DNA from: Paraburkholderia flagellata
Lineage (GTDB): Bacteria; Pseudomonadota; Gammaproteobacteria; Burkholderiales; Burkholderiaceae
Assembly: GCF_021390645.1 (NCBI RefSeq)
Contig: NZ_JAJEJT010000004.1
Coordinates: 1,178,001 to 1,242,000 of the forward strand
Direction of reading: 5' to 3'
DNA length: 64,000 nucleotides
Each line of letters starts with the position of its first letter. Position 1 is the first letter of the stretch. Positions 8,760-19,200 of this stretch are shown here, in pieces. Both the position numbers and the translations under genes were made by a program. Below the pieces are notes generated by a model, which was given only the letters and a program-made list of their open reading frames with translations, had not been told where the DNA came from and ran no database searches.

Positions 8760-8840
8760 CACATTCCCCTCGAGCGCGCCGGCGTGCACGCGCTGTTTTG
8801 AGTTCTTGCGACGGCCCGGCTGCTGTGCCGTGCCATCACG

Positions 8841-10109
8841 TCAAGCCGGTCCGGCGACACCTTCGGCGAACTGCCACGATCCGGGCCGCGCGCGCTTGGC
8901 CCGGTACATCGCCGCATCCGCAGCGCGCAGCAAGCCGTTCGCGTCGCACGCGTGTTCGGGATACAGCGCAATACCGATGCTCATCATGGTGGCGACCGTG
9001 CGGCCATCGGACAACGTGATCGACAGCGTCATGCCGGACAGTATGTCCTCGGCGATGCGGGCGGCGCTGGCCAGTTCGCGCATCGGCGCCAGCATCACGG
9101 CGAATTCGTCGCCGCCGAGGCGTGCCACGAGGTCGACTTCGCGCGACTGCGTGCGCAGCCGCGCCGCGATAGCGATCAGCACCGCGTCGCCGGCGTCATG
9201 GCCGAAGCAGTCGTTGATCTCCTTGAAACGGTCACAGTCGAGATAGAGGACGGCGACCCGCTGCTGCGTCACCATGGCCTCGCCGAGGGCGCGCTTGAGG
9301 CGAGCCTCGAACTGCAAACGGTTGGGCAGGCCAGTGAGCGCATCGTGGGTTGCCTTGTGCTCGAGCGATGCGTTTTCGTTGCGCAGGTTGTTCTGCCAGT
9401 CTTCGAATTCATCGAGCAAGGCGTTGAAATCGTCGCCGAGCTCGTTCAGTTCGGCAATCGCAGCGGGCTCGACTCGTCGATCGAACGCGCGGTCGCGCCG
9501 CACTGCGTGGGCGACGCCAGCCAGCGCACGCAGGGGAGCGACAATGCTGCGCACCACGCGCTTCGAGCTGACATAGGCCCCAAGCACACTAACGGCGAGG
9601 CAGGCCAGGATGCCGCCGACGCCGCCCAGCAGGAAGCCGAAGAACTGGTGCCCCTGACCACGCACTTCGACGTAACCGACGACGATGCCGTCGTGCCGCA
9701 CCTGCACTGTCACGGGCCCGGGCAGCGCAAGGTCGGCGACTGCCCGCTCGAGCCGGGCGATCGCGCTGGCGGCAGGCGAGCGCCATGCCGCGAACGGCCG
9801 GCCCCTGCCATCCGTGACGACGATCTGGGCCACGTCCTCTTCTTTGGCGATCAGCTCGATCGCCTGGGTCGCCGCGACGCGGTCACCGAACACCAGCGCC
9901 GCCTCGACCGTATAGCCGAGCGAGCGGGCCAGCAGGTTCAGGTTGTTGCCGGAATAGGCACGCAATGCGATCACGGCGACCAGGATCAACGACACAGCGG
10001 CCATTGTGACGGCGACGAACGCCAGACGCAGGTGCGCGCGGCGCAATACGCCTTGCAGCGTCAGACGCGGCGCAGGCGGAGGGGCAACAGGGGGCGCGGG
10101 CTGTGTCAT
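8841..10109 (-). CDS. yfiN: YfiN-like membrane diguanylate cyclase
   Basis: A 422-residue inner-membrane GGDEF enzyme that would make c-di-GMP from two GTP. Layout: TM1 about 28-50, periplasmic sensor 51-155, TM2 about 156-180, HAMP 181-235, GGDEF domain 250-410. The active-site motif is canonical (GGDEF, 332-336). An inhibitory I-site RxxD (R323-D326) sits exactly five residues before it, so product feedback is expected. The start overlaps the yfiR stop (ATGA), showing coupling. In the model system, periplasmic YfiR binds the sensor domain and holds the cyclase off. Confidence 0.88.
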   Translation of the reverse strand: MTQPAPPVAPPPAPRLTLQGVLRRAHLRLAFVAVTMAAVSLILVAVIALRAYSGNNLNLLARSLGYTVEAALVFGDRVAATQAIELIAKEEDVAQIVVTDGRGRPFAAWRSPAASAIARLERAVADLALPGPVTVQVRHDGIVVGYVEVRGQGHQFFGFLLGGVGGILACLAVSVLGAYVSSKRVVRSIVAPLRALAGVAHAVRRDRAFDRRVEPAAIAELNELGDDFNALLDEFEDWQNNLRNENASLEHKATHDALTGLPNRLQFEARLKRALGEAMVTQQRVAVLYLDCDRFKEINDCFGHDAGDAVLIAIAARLRTQSREVDLVARLGGDEFAVMLAPMRELASAARIAEDILSGMTLSITLSDGRTVATMMSIGIALYPEHACDANGLLRAADAAMYRAKRARPGSWQFAEGVAGPA

Positions 10110-10804
10110 GGCGTCACCGGCCGCCGCGCGAGGTTGAGCACATTCGGGTGGACTCGCACGCCGCTGCGCGCCACGGCATCGAGATTGATGTCGAACGTGA
10201 CGCGTTCGCCATCGACATTCAGGCAGAACATGCTGCCCGCGGTGCACGACGGATCGTGTTCCGCAATGGTCAGGACCGGATGGCCAGCCACGGCGGCGCT
10301 GATCTGCTGCCGCTCAGCGTCGCTCAGGTCGCCAAGATAAACGACGTCGCAGGCTGCGCCGAGGGCCGAATCATCAAAGTGGACACGCCGCACCTCGAGC
10401 GGCGTCGAGCCGGCCTGCAGCGTGTCGACGAGGCCCTGCGCGTAGTCGGGTCGGCCCGTCACGCACAGGTGCAGGCGCCCGGGCGGCGTCGGCCAGTGCG
10501 TAAAGCTGATGATGCCCAGCACGACCTGGCGCACGGCGGCGTCGCGCGGCGAAACGGCAGGGTCGGTAGGGCTCGCGCCGGTAACGGCGCGCGCCGTGTT
10601 GGCTGGATCGACTGTATTGGCGGGTGTGTCGGCGGGCGCAGCCGGTGCCGCGCCCAGCGCGCAAGCCACTGCGAGCAAGGCATGGCAAAGCGACGCCGAC
10701 CAGCCACGCCGGGCAGACGTCGCCAGCGCGGCGATCTCCGTCGCGCACTTTCGCGTCAATGCAGACGCACGACAGGCACCCGCCGCGCGCACGCTCGCAT
10801 CCAT
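10106..10804 (-). CDS. yfiR: YfiR-family periplasmic repressor of YfiN (DUF4154)
   Basis: A 232-residue exported protein with a late signal-type helix (about 34-60) followed by a YfiR/DUF4154 domain. Four cysteines occur in two pairs: the first pair 38 residues apart (LHLC ... AAC), the second 7 apart (SC...FC). This spacing closely matches the two disulfides described for Pseudomonas YfiR. First gene of the operon with yfiN and yfiB. Predicted to inhibit YfiN in the periplasm and to release it under redox or envelope stress. The start at 10804 was chosen over a longer in-frame extension lacking similarity; the region before the signal helix is unusually long. Confidence 0.8.
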   Translation of the reverse strand: MDASVRAAGACRASALTRKCATEIAALATSARRGWSASLCHALLAVACALGAAPAAPADTPANTVDPANTARAVTGASPTDPAVSPRDAAVRQVVLGIISFTHWPTPPGRLHLCVTGRPDYAQGLVDTLQAGSTPLEVRRVHFDDSALGAACDVVYLGDLSDAERQQISAAVAGHPVLTIAEHDPSCTAGSMFCLNVDGERVTFDINLDAVARSGVRVHPNVLNLARRPVTP

Positions 10805-11143
10805 GATGAAAACACTTGTTGGCGTCGATCCGCGCGCTGCCTTCTGGCGCCCGCCTTTTGCGGGCCTGCACCAGCCTGTGCGCATAGAAGTTCATCTTAG
10901 GCGCAAAATCGCACAGTCAACCAGTTGGAAACACCTGTTCGCGCGGCAGCCATCACGATTGCCGCGTTGCAGCGAATTGATCTGCACATTGGCGGGTAGT
11001 TGGCGCAACCGGACTGCCCGGCAAGGAAATTGTTCGACAGTTCTCGCTCGAACACGAGGTCATGGGTGCAAGCCGCAATGGCCCCGACCTCTTCATAAGC
11101 GTCGCAGACAAAGCGTCCATCGTGTCAAATTCAGGAGATGACC
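10805..11143. other. Divergent intergenic region, yfiR / SDR
   Basis: About 340 bases holding the outward promoters of the yfi operon and of the dehydrogenase gene. No additional gene or clear operator is visible. Confidence 0.5.
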
Positions 11144-12019
11144 ATGAATCTCGCTGGCAAAACAATATTTATGTCAGGTGGCAGTCGGGGTATCGGACTC
11201 GCCATTGCACTGCGCGCGGCACGCGACGGAGCGAACGTCGTGATTGCAGCGAAGACGGCCGACCCGGACCCGCGCCTTGAAGGCACGATACATACGGCCG
11301 CCGCTGCTGTGGAAGCGGCTGGCGGAAAGGCGCTTCCACTCGTCGTCGACATTCGCGATGAGGAGCGCGTAAAGGACGCCGTTGCCAGGACCATTGAGGT
11401 ATTCGGCGGGATCGACATACTCGTGAACAATGCGAGTGCCATCCGACTGACGGGAACGCTGGACACACCCGTCAAGCGCTACGACCTGATGCACGGAGTG
11501 AACGGCAGGGGCACGTTTGTCTGTGCGCAGGCCTGTCTGCCTCACCTGCTCAATTCGCCTAATCCGCACATCCTGACGCTGTCACCTCCCCTGGTCACAG
11601 ACGCAAAGTGGTTCAAGGATTTTCCGGCTTACGCCATTGCAAAATACACGATGAGCCTGTTTACGCTGGCGCTCGCTGGCGAGTTCAAGGACCGTGGCGT
11701 CGCCGTGAATTCATTGTGGCCAAGAACCGCGATTGCGACTGCCGCGGTGCGCAACGAGATTGGCGGCACGCAGATGATTGCTGCGTGCCGCAAGCCGGAG
11801 ATAGTTGCCGACGCAGCCCACTATATTCTGACGCGCCCATCAAGGGAGTCCTCCGGAAAATTCTTTCTGGATGACGAAGTTCTATTGGCGGCTGGCGTCC
11901 GGGACTTCTCGCAATACGACGTCGAGGCTGGCGCGGCATTGCAGGCAGATCTTTTCGTTGAGGCCTTGCCGGGCATGCTACGGGCGGACAATATGATTAA
12001 AGTTGCGAAGCCCTCGTGA
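11144..12019 (+). CDS. Short-chain dehydrogenase/reductase, HSDL2-like
   Basis: A 291-residue Rossmann-fold SDR. Nucleotide site GGSRGIG near residue 12, NNAS near 90, and the catalytic Tyr-Lys in YAIAKY. The long spacer TADPDPRLEGTIHTAA and the ending resemble the hydroxysteroid dehydrogenase-like-2 group, whose members act on fatty-acyl or steroid-like alcohols. The ATG at 11144 was chosen because AGGAG (11133-11137) is six bases upstream; an ATG at 11138 directly touches that site. Single-gene unit, convergent with ilvE. Substrate not determinable. Confidence 0.85.
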   Translation: MNLAGKTIFMSGGSRGIGLAIALRAARDGANVVIAAKTADPDPRLEGTIHTAAAAVEAAGGKALPLVVDIRDEERVKDAVARTIEVFGGIDILVNNASAIRLTGTLDTPVKRYDLMHGVNGRGTFVCAQACLPHLLNSPNPHILTLSPPLVTDAKWFKDFPAYAIAKYTMSLFTLALAGEFKDRGVAVNSLWPRTAIATAAVRNEIGGTQMIAACRKPEIVADAAHYILTRPSRESSGKFFLDDEVLLAAGVRDFSQYDVEAGAALQADLFVEALPGMLRADNMIKVAKPS

Positions 12020-12046
12020 GATGCAGCGGACCTGCAAGCGCACGAG
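12013..12046. terminator. Hairpin between convergent SDR and ilvE
   Basis: Outer arms CTCGTG (12013-12018) and CACGAG (12041-12046), inner arms TGCAG and CTGCA. It overlaps the SDR stop and could serve both directions. No U-run, so only a weak terminator call. Confidence 0.4.
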
Positions 12047-12063
12047 AGCCGCCCATGAATGGC

Positions 12064-13158
12064 TCATTCAACCTTGTGGGTCCACCCGAACGGGTCCGCA
12101 ATCTTGCCGCGCTGAATGCCGGTGAGCGTCGTGCGAATCTGTTGCGTGACAGGTCCTTCGCCGCCATCTCCGATCTTGAATTCGCCCGCAACGTGACGAA
12201 CCTCTCCGATGGCCGTCACGACCGCTGCCGTACCACAGGCGAAGGCCTCCTTGACGCGGCCACTGATTGCATCGGCTTGCCACGTTTCAAATGCATAAGG
12301 CTCTTCGGAGACTGTCATGCCCTCCTGTCTCGCCAACTCAATAATGGAAGCACGCGTAATACCGGGCAAGATGGTGCCGGATAGCGGCGGTGTACGCAGC
12401 GAACCGTCGTCCATCACGAAGAAAACGTTCATGCCACCCAGTTCTTCGATCCATTTGTGTTCCGCGGCGTCAAGGAACACAACCTGGTCGCAGCCTTTCG
12501 CTGCCGCCTCGGTTTGCGCAATCAGGCTGGCAGCATAATTTCCACCGCATTTGGCTGCGCCTGTTCCACCCGGTGCCGCACGCGTGTAGTGGTCAGACAC
12601 CCAAACAGTGACCGCGGTCTTGCCCGGCTTGAAATACGGCCCAACGGGCGAGGCAATCACACAGAACACGTACTCATTCGACGCGCGCACACCGAGAAAA
12701 CTTTCGGATGCAAACATGAAGGGCCGAAGGTACAGGCTGCCATCTCCCCCAGGAACCCAGGCCCGATCCACCTTCACGAGAGCATCCACTGCGCCGACAA
12801 AGAGTGTTTCGGGGAGTTCGGCCATGGACATGCGCGCGGCCGACGCGCGAAACCGCCTTGCGTTCTCGAGAGGCCTGAAAAGCGAGATCGAGCCGTCTTC
12901 GCCGCGATAGGCTTTCATGCCCTCAAATATTTCCTGCGCGTAGTGCAGGACGGCGCAGGCGGGGTCAATCTGAAACGGCCGGCGCGGCTCGACTTTCGCG
13001 TCGTGCCAGCCAAGGGTACTTGTCCATCGAACAGTCACCATGTGATCGGTGAACACGCGACCAAATACCGGGTTCGTAATACTCGCGGTGATCTGATCGT
13101 GTGGGGTAGGTGTCTCGATGGGCGAAATAGTAAATTGCGCAGTTGTTTCAGTATTCAT
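12064..13158 (-). CDS. ilvE: Branched-chain amino acid aminotransferase
   Basis: A 364-residue PLP enzyme of fold type IV, the group II (longer) BCAT size. It interconverts Leu/Ile/Val and their 2-oxo acids with 2-oxoglutarate/glutamate in the cytoplasm. Visible signatures are the PLP-lysine block GAAKCGGNYAAS, the YLRPFMF region and EELGGMNVFFV. It is 74 bases downstream of a short leuA on the same strand, a likely two-gene operon. This pairing suggests a specialised branched-chain keto-acid extension route rather than the housekeeping copy, which normally sits elsewhere. Confidence 0.93.
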   Translation of the reverse strand: MNTETTAQFTISPIETPTPHDQITASITNPVFGRVFTDHMVTVRWTSTLGWHDAKVEPRRPFQIDPACAVLHYAQEIFEGMKAYRGEDGSISLFRPLENARRFRASAARMSMAELPETLFVGAVDALVKVDRAWVPGGDGSLYLRPFMFASESFLGVRASNEYVFCVIASPVGPYFKPGKTAVTVWVSDHYTRAAPGGTGAAKCGGNYAASLIAQTEAAAKGCDQVVFLDAAEHKWIEELGGMNVFFVMDDGSLRTPPLSGTILPGITRASIIELARQEGMTVSEEPYAFETWQADAISGRVKEAFACGTAAVVTAIGEVRHVAGEFKIGDGGEGPVTQQIRTTLTGIQRGKIADPFGWTHKVE

Positions 13159-13232
13159 GGCTGTTTCGAGTAGTAACGAAAATATCCCTGCAGTGCGGCG
13201 GTCTGTGACCTGAAAACCTCAATCGCTGATCG

Positions 13233-14417
13233 CTATCGATGCGCGCTGCCGGAATTCACGTCCGCGCCCTGCCGAGCCAGGGCAACGAGTGCGCCATCGG
13301 AAACGATGGCCTCCCGATCAGCGAGCGCCTTGAAGCGCGCGAACGCCGCATTCAATTCCGCATCGCTGTCCATCATGACGCCCAGCTCACGCAAGCGCTG
13401 TTTGAAGGCGGTTCTTCCAGAAAGCTTCCCAAGCACGATCTTGTTCGCGCTCCAGCCTACGTCTTCCGCCCGCATGATCTCATAAGTATCGCGCGCTTTG
13501 AGCACACCGTCCTGGTGAATGCCGGACGCATGAGCGAATGCGTTAGCGCCAACGACCGCCTTGTTGGGCTGCACCGCAAACCCGGTAATCTCCGAGACCA
13601 ACTGTGAAGCCGCAACGATCTGGCTCGTATCGACGCGCACGTCGAGGCCGAAGTGATCTCGCCGGGTCTTGACTGCCATGACGACTTCCTCGAGCGCCGT
13701 ATTCCCTGCCCGTTCGCCAAGCCCGTTGATCGTGCACTCGATCTGCCTTGCGCCGCCCGATTTGACCGCCGCTAGTGAGTTCGCCACAGCAAGGCCAAGA
13801 TCATCGTGACAGTGCACCGAAAAAACCGCCCGGTCTGAATTGGGAATGCGCTCGCGCAGTTCCCGGATCAGTGCTGCATAGCCTTCTGGCATGGCGTAGC
13901 CGACGGTATCGGGTACGTTGATCGTAGTCGCGCCTTCGGCAATGACGCCTTCGAGCACCCGGCAGAGAAAGTCCATATCTGAGCGGCTGGCGTCTTCTGG
14001 CGAGAACTCGACGTCATCAGTGAAATTACGCGCCTGACGCACCGCGCGACGCGCCTGCTCGTACACCTGATCGGGCGACATACGGAGCTTTTTCTCCATA
14101 TGCAGTGCCGACGTCGCAAGAAAGGTATGGATACGATAACGGCTGGCTGGCCGCAGAGCTTCAGCTGCACGTGAAATGTCACGCTCGTTCGCGCGGGCGA
14201 GAGAACAGATAATGCTATCTTTCACTTCGCCTGCAATTGCGCGCACAGCCTGAAAATCGCCCTCGGAGCTGGCTGCGAAGCCTGCTTCGATCACGTCGAC
14301 CCGCATGCGCTCGAGTTGCCTCGCGATGCGGAGTTTTTCTTCTTTTGTCATCGACGCACCCGGCGACTGCTCTCCATCCCGCAAGGTGGTATCGAAAATG
14401 ATGAGTTGTTCTGCCAT
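13233..14417 (-). CDS. leuA: 2-isopropylmalate synthase-type enzyme lacking the regulatory domain
   Basis: A 394-residue Claisen-type condensing enzyme (DRE-TIM family). Metal and catalytic signatures: [13 protein letters not shown] at the N-terminus, [12 protein letters not shown] and NGLGERAGN. The sequence continues through [12 protein letters not shown] and stops after the helical subdomain. The usual C-terminal leucine-binding dimerisation domain (about 120 residues) is absent; housekeeping LeuA is about 510-570 residues. It is therefore predicted to be insensitive to leucine, or to act as a related acyltransferase (homocitrate or citramalate type). AGGAG precedes the ATG. First gene of an operon with ilvE. 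Confidence 0.88.
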   Translation of the reverse strand: MAEQLIIFDTTLRDGEQSPGASMTKEEKLRIARQLERMRVDVIEAGFAASSEGDFQAVRAIAGEVKDSIICSLARANERDISRAAEALRPASRYRIHTFLATSALHMEKKLRMSPDQVYEQARRAVRQARNFTDDVEFSPEDASRSDMDFLCRVLEGVIAEGATTINVPDTVGYAMPEGYAALIRELRERIPNSDRAVFSVHCHDDLGLAVANSLAAVKSGGARQIECTINGLGERAGNTALEEVVMAVKTRRDHFGLDVRVDTSQIVAASQLVSEITGFAVQPNKAVVGANAFAHASGIHQDGVLKARDTYEIMRAEDVGWSANKIVLGKLSGRTAFKQRLRELGVMMDSDAELNAAFARFKALADREAIVSDGALVALARQGADVNSGSAHR

Positions 14418-14517
14418 GCCAGTCTCCTGTGGGGATCGGCCGCTACATTGATCAGGGAATGGGGGGTAACCCTTCCTGCTTGCCGGAACGCTGGATCACA
14501 GCGCTCGGCCGTTCGCG

Positions 14518-14523
14518 ATTATA
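14518..14523 (-). promoter_or_regulatory. Candidate -10 box of the leuA-ilvE operon
   Basis: A perfect TATAAT on the minus strand, about 95 bases upstream of the leuA ATG. The expected -35 position is poor (GGTTAA), so an activator may be needed. Seen in sequence; function inferred. Confidence 0.4.
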
Positions 14524-14583
14524 GCCAACGAGATTTCAGATTAACCTGGGGTCAACCCGCGACTTCGAAAGCCCAGTGGCGGG

Positions 14584-14748
14584 CTAGCGGGCGTGCCGGA
14601 TTGGGAACTGGAGCACGATCGTCGCGTCAGGTCTCAACGCGCGATCCAGCGGCGTGCGCGTATCGTCCGCGTACGAAGGCAAGATCAGCCACTCGCCGCG
14701 CAAGTCAGCCGCCTGAATTTGTGGCACGCATGCGGCCCCCGCGGTCAT
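14584..14748 (-). CDS. Putative 54-residue protein coupled to the RND outer-membrane gene
   Basis: The TGA of the efflux outer-membrane gene overlaps an ATG (ATGA), opening a 54-codon frame ending in TAG. Product starts MTAGAACVPQIQAADLRGEW and ends QFPIRHAR. It is soluble, with no signal peptide or known motif. Codon choice in its second half is GC3-rich like real genes around it. It could be a small accessory protein of the pump or a decayed gene 3' end. Too short to assign; reported because of the tight coupling. Confidence 0.4.
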   Translation of the reverse strand: MTAGAACVPQIQAADLRGEWLILPSYADDTRTPLDRALRPDATIVLQFPIRHAR

Positions 14749-16238
14749 TGCGGCGCCTGCGCAACGGGTTCCGGCGTAGTCGGCTGCGCCGGCGATGGTC
14801 CGCTTGCCGGTGCCGGCACGCTCATCTGCTCCGCCTGAACGACCCAGCCGCCGCCCATCGCCATGTAGAGGTTGACGAGGTTCGTCAGCGTCGCGGCCCG
14901 TGTCTGCGTTTGCTGCAGTTCCGCGTTGAACAGATTGCGCTCGGCATCGAGCACCTCCAGGTAGCTCGTATAGCCGCCCTCGTAACGCAGCCGCGCGAGC
15001 CGCAGATATTTGCGCAGGTAGGCGACCTGCTGGCTCTGAATCTCAAACTGCTCGCGTGACTTTTGCACCGAGATCAGCGCGTCGTTGACCTGCTGGAACG
15101 CAACCTTGATCGCATTTTCGTAGGCGAACAGCGCCTCCTGTTGCCGCGCTTCGGCTTGCTTGTTCTGGCCGTAGATATTGCCGCCCGTGAAGATCGGCAT
15201 CACTGCCGAGCCGGCAAACGACCATACCCGCGCAGGTCCGGTGAAGAGATTGGAGAACTGCGTGCTCACGGATCCGAAGAGTCCCGTGAGCGAGATTTGC
15301 GGGAAATACAGCGCGCGCGCCGCGCCAATCAGCGCATTTTGCGCGACCAGATTCTGCTCGGCCTGCAGCAGGTCGGGCCGGCGTTCGAGCAGGTCCGACG
15401 GCATGCCCTCAGGGACGGCGGGCGTCGAGAGATCCACCAGTGCGCGGCCGCGCAGGATCGGCTCCGGATTGCTGCCGAGCAGCACCGAGAGCGCATCTTC
15501 CTGCTGTGCGATCTGCTGCTCGAATTGCGGGATGGTCGCCTTCGTCGCCGCATAGTCGGACTGGCTCTGGGCAAGCTCCATATCCGAGGTCTGTCCGAAC
15601 TGCTGGCGCAGCGTGAACACGTGTACGGAATCGGCCCGGCTCACGGTCGTGCTCTGTGCGATCTCAAGCTGCATATCGAGGCTGCGCAGCGTGATATAGG
15701 ACGTCGCGACCGATGCGACGAGCGTCAGGATCGTCGCGCGGCGGCTCTGTTCGGCCGCGTTCACGTTCGCACGCGCCGCCTCGGTTTCGCGTCGTACCTG
15801 GCCAAACAGGTCGATGGTCCAGAAGGCCGACACGCTCGCCTGGAACTCGTTGAAGACCGGCGAAACGCCAGCCGGTATCGGCGTCGGCCCGTTCTGCGAC
15901 GCGCGCTCGCGCGCCGCGCTGAAACCGGCGCTCGCCTGCGGGAACAGCGCCGAACGGGTGCTCACGAACTGCCCCATGAATTCGTCGACACGCGCGGCCG
16001 CCTGCTTCACGTTGAGGTTGTTCTCGAGCGCGGTCTTCACCAGGTCGTTCAGTACCGGGTCGTCGAACTGCTCCCACCACGTGGTGTTGGCGACGTCGGC
16101 CACGTCCGGGTACGCAAACCGGTACGTTGCCGGCACATCCGCTTTCGGCCGTTCGTAGTTGGGACCGAGCAGACAGCCGTTCAGCAAGCTCATCACGAGG
16201 ACCGGCGCAGCGACGCGCGCGAAGGCAGCGGCACGCAT
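14745..16238 (-). CDS. RND efflux outer-membrane channel lipoprotein (NodT/OprM type)
   Basis: A 497-residue outer-membrane factor that forms the trimeric exit duct of a tripartite efflux pump. Lipobox LLNGC in the signal peptide, then two OEP repeats (about 60-270 and 275-470). The ATG at 16238 was chosen because TGAGGA lies eight bases before it; it begins one base after the permease stop. Third gene of the adaptor-permease-channel operon. Followed by an overlapping 54-codon ORF. The C-terminal tail is rich in Pro, Ala and Gln. Confidence 0.92.
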   Translation of the reverse strand: MRAAAFARVAAPVLVMSLLNGCLLGPNYERPKADVPATYRFAYPDVADVANTTWWEQFDDPVLNDLVKTALENNLNVKQAAARVDEFMGQFVSTRSALFPQASAGFSAARERASQNGPTPIPAGVSPVFNEFQASVSAFWTIDLFGQVRRETEAARANVNAAEQSRRATILTLVASVATSYITLRSLDMQLEIAQSTTVSRADSVHVFTLRQQFGQTSDMELAQSQSDYAATKATIPQFEQQIAQQEDALSVLLGSNPEPILRGRALVDLSTPAVPEGMPSDLLERRPDLLQAEQNLVAQNALIGAARALYFPQISLTGLFGSVSTQFSNLFTGPARVWSFAGSAVMPIFTGGNIYGQNKQAEARQQEALFAYENAIKVAFQQVNDALISVQKSREQFEIQSQQVAYLRKYLRLARLRYEGGYTSYLEVLDAERNLFNAELQQTQTRAATLTNLVNLYMAMGGGWVVQAEQMSVPAPASGPSPAQPTTPEPVAQAPQ

Positions 16239-16239
16239 G

Positions 16240-19200
16240 TCAATCATCCTCACGCCGCACGGACGGCGTAACCGTCGGCGAGCCTGAGCCGCCGGACGCG
16301 GGCGGCGGCGTTCCGCTGCCCGGCGCGGGTGTTTCCTTCCCGCCGTCCTTGCGCGAACCCAGCGACTCGATCCCCCAGTAAAACATCGGAATGAAGAACA
16401 CGGCGATCGCGGTCGCGCCCAGCATGCCGCCGATCACGCCTGTGCCGATCGAATGGCGGCTGTTCTGCGAGGCGCCCAGCGCAATGGCGAGCGGCACACA
16501 GCCGAGGATGAACGCAAGCGAAGTCATCACGATCGGCCGCAGGCGCTCTTTCGCGGCGGTCAGCGCAGCGTCGTACGGCGTCTTGCCCTCCTCCCGGTTC
16601 AGCACGGCGAACTCGAAGATCAGGATCGCATTCTTCGCGGCGAGCGCGATCAGCATGGTCAGCCCGATCTGGAAGTACACGTCGTTGTTCAGGCCGCGCA
16701 GCAGGATCGCGAGCAGCGCACCGAAAAGAGCGAATGGCACCGCCATGAGCACGCCGAGCGGCAGTGACCACTTCTCGTATTGCGCGGCGAGGATCAGGAA
16801 CACCATGATGATCCCGAACACGAACACGAGGCCACCGGTCGAGCCCGACTTGATCTCCTCGAACGCCTCGCCGCTCCAGCCGACGGCGTAACCCGGCGGC
16901 ATCTGCGCGGCGAGCTCCTTCAAGGTATCGATTACCTGGCCCGAGCTGTAGCCCGGCGCCGCATTCGCCGTAATCTTCACCGCCGGGAAGTTGTTGAAGC
17001 GCGTGATCAGGTCGGGGCCCGTGACGTACTTGTAAGTCATCACCGCCTTGATCGGCACCATGTTCTTCGTGTTGCTGCGCACGTAGATCTGGTCGAGGTC
17101 CGCGGGCGTGAGCCGGTAGCGCGGATCGGCCTGAACGATCACCTGCCAGAGCCGCGCGTCCTTGTTGAACTGCGACACATAAAGCGAGCCGAACATGGTC
17201 TGCATCGCGCTGTACACCTCTTCGACCGGCACGCCGAGCGTCTCCGCCTGGTCGCGGTCGACGTCCACCAGCAACTGCTGCGAGTTCCCGTTGAACGTCG
17301 TGGTCACGCCGGTGAGTTCGGGGCGCGCCTTCGCCTTCGCAACGAAGTCCTGCACGACACCGGCGAGCTGCTGAATAGAGCCGTCTCCGTGGCTTTCGAT
17401 CCACATCTCGCTGCCGCCCGTCGTACCCAGGCCCGGAATGGACGGCGGATTCACCGGGACGACGATGCCCTCCTGAATTTTCGAGAGCGTCTCGTAGGCC
17501 TTGATCAGCACTGCGCGCGCATTTTGCTCCCTGATGTTCGAGAACTTGTACCGCTCGTCGAAACCTCTCAGGCCGACGAAGAACGTGCCCGCATTGTTCT
17601 TGTTCTGGCTGTCGAGCAAGCTGTAGCCGTTCACGATCGTGATGCTGCTGACCGCGGCCTGCTGCATGAAATAGTCGGTGACCTTGTCGCCCACGGCCGC
17701 GGTACGGTCGAGGCTCGCCGCGTCGGGCATGATGATCGCGCCCAGCAGATAGCCCTGGTCCTCGGGCGGCAGAAAAGCGCCTGGGATCGACTTCCCCATC
17801 AGGACCGCGAGCGCGATCACGACGCCGAAAACGATGAGCCCCAGCACGTAACGCCGGATCATGAACTGCACGGCACGCCCGTAACCCGCCGTCATCCGCT
17901 CGAACTGATGGTCGAACCACCGGAAGAAGCCCTTTTTCTCATGATGCGTGGGCTTGATCAGGATGGCGGCAAGCGCCGGGGACAGCGTGAGCGCAACGAT
18001 ACCCGAGAACACCACCGAGATCGCGATCGTGATAGCGAACTGCTTGTACAACTGCCCGGTGATCCCGCCGAGAAACGCAACCGGCACGAACACGGCGCAC
18101 ATGACGAGCACGATTGCGACAACCGGTCCCGACACCTCGTCCATCGCTCGCTTGGCCGCATCTTTCGGACCGAGCTTGAAGACGGTCATGTTGCGCTCGA
18201 CGTTCTCAATCACGACGATCGCATCGTCCACGACGATGCCGATTGCGAGCACCATCCCGAACAAAGTCAGCATGTTGATCGAAAAGCCCAGCGCCGCCAT
18301 CCCCATCGCCGTGCCGATGATCGACACCGGTACCGCCAGCACCGGTATGAGCGTGGCGCGCAGACTCTGCAGGAACACGAACACGACGATCACCACCAGC
18401 ACGAGCGCCTCGAAGAACGTGTGGATCACGTCGGCGATCGACGCGCGCGTGAAATCCGTCGTGTCCATCGCGATCTGATAGTCGAGCCCCTCAGGGAATG
18501 ACGTCTTTAGCTCCGCGAGCGTCTCGCGTACCTGCTTCGAGACGTCGAGCGCATTCGCACCAGGCTGCTGGTAGACCGCGATGATCGTCGCCGGCTTGCC
18601 CTGGTAGGTGGTGCGGTTCGAATAACTCTTCTGACCCAGCTCGGCCCGGCCGATGTCTTTCAAGCGGACGATCGCCGCGCCGTTGCTCGCTGCACGGATG
18701 ATGATGTCGTCGAATTCGGCGGCCGTCGCGAGCCGCCCGCTGGTTGTCACCGCGAATGACTGCTCGACCGGGTTGCCGGTTGGCGCCTGGCCAACGGTGC
18801 CGACCGCGAATTGCTGGTTCTGGGCGCGTACGGCGTTCTGCACGTCGCCGGCGGTGATGCCGAGTTGCGCCATCCGATCCGGCTTCAACCAGATCCGCAT
18901 CGCGTAATCTGGAGTGCCAAAGATCGACGACTGGTTCGCACCCGGAATCCGCTTGAGCGTGTCGAGCACATAGACGTTCGCATAGTTCGCGATATAGGTC
19001 GGATCGAAGCGTTCGTCCGGCGAGTAGATCGCGATCACCATCATGAAGGCGTTCGACTTCTTCTGGACCTGGACGCCCTGCGACTGCACCTGCTGCGGCA
19101 ATTGCGGCAACGCGAGGTTCACGCGGTTCTGCACGTCGACCTGGGCTAGCTCCGGATTGGTGCCAATCTCGAAGAAGACATTGAGCGTGTAGTTGCCGGT

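Noticed and set aside
16780..18501. 573-codon open frame opposite the RND permease
   Set aside because: Low-complexity Arg/His/Asp composition typical of an antisense frame; the permease is unambiguous.
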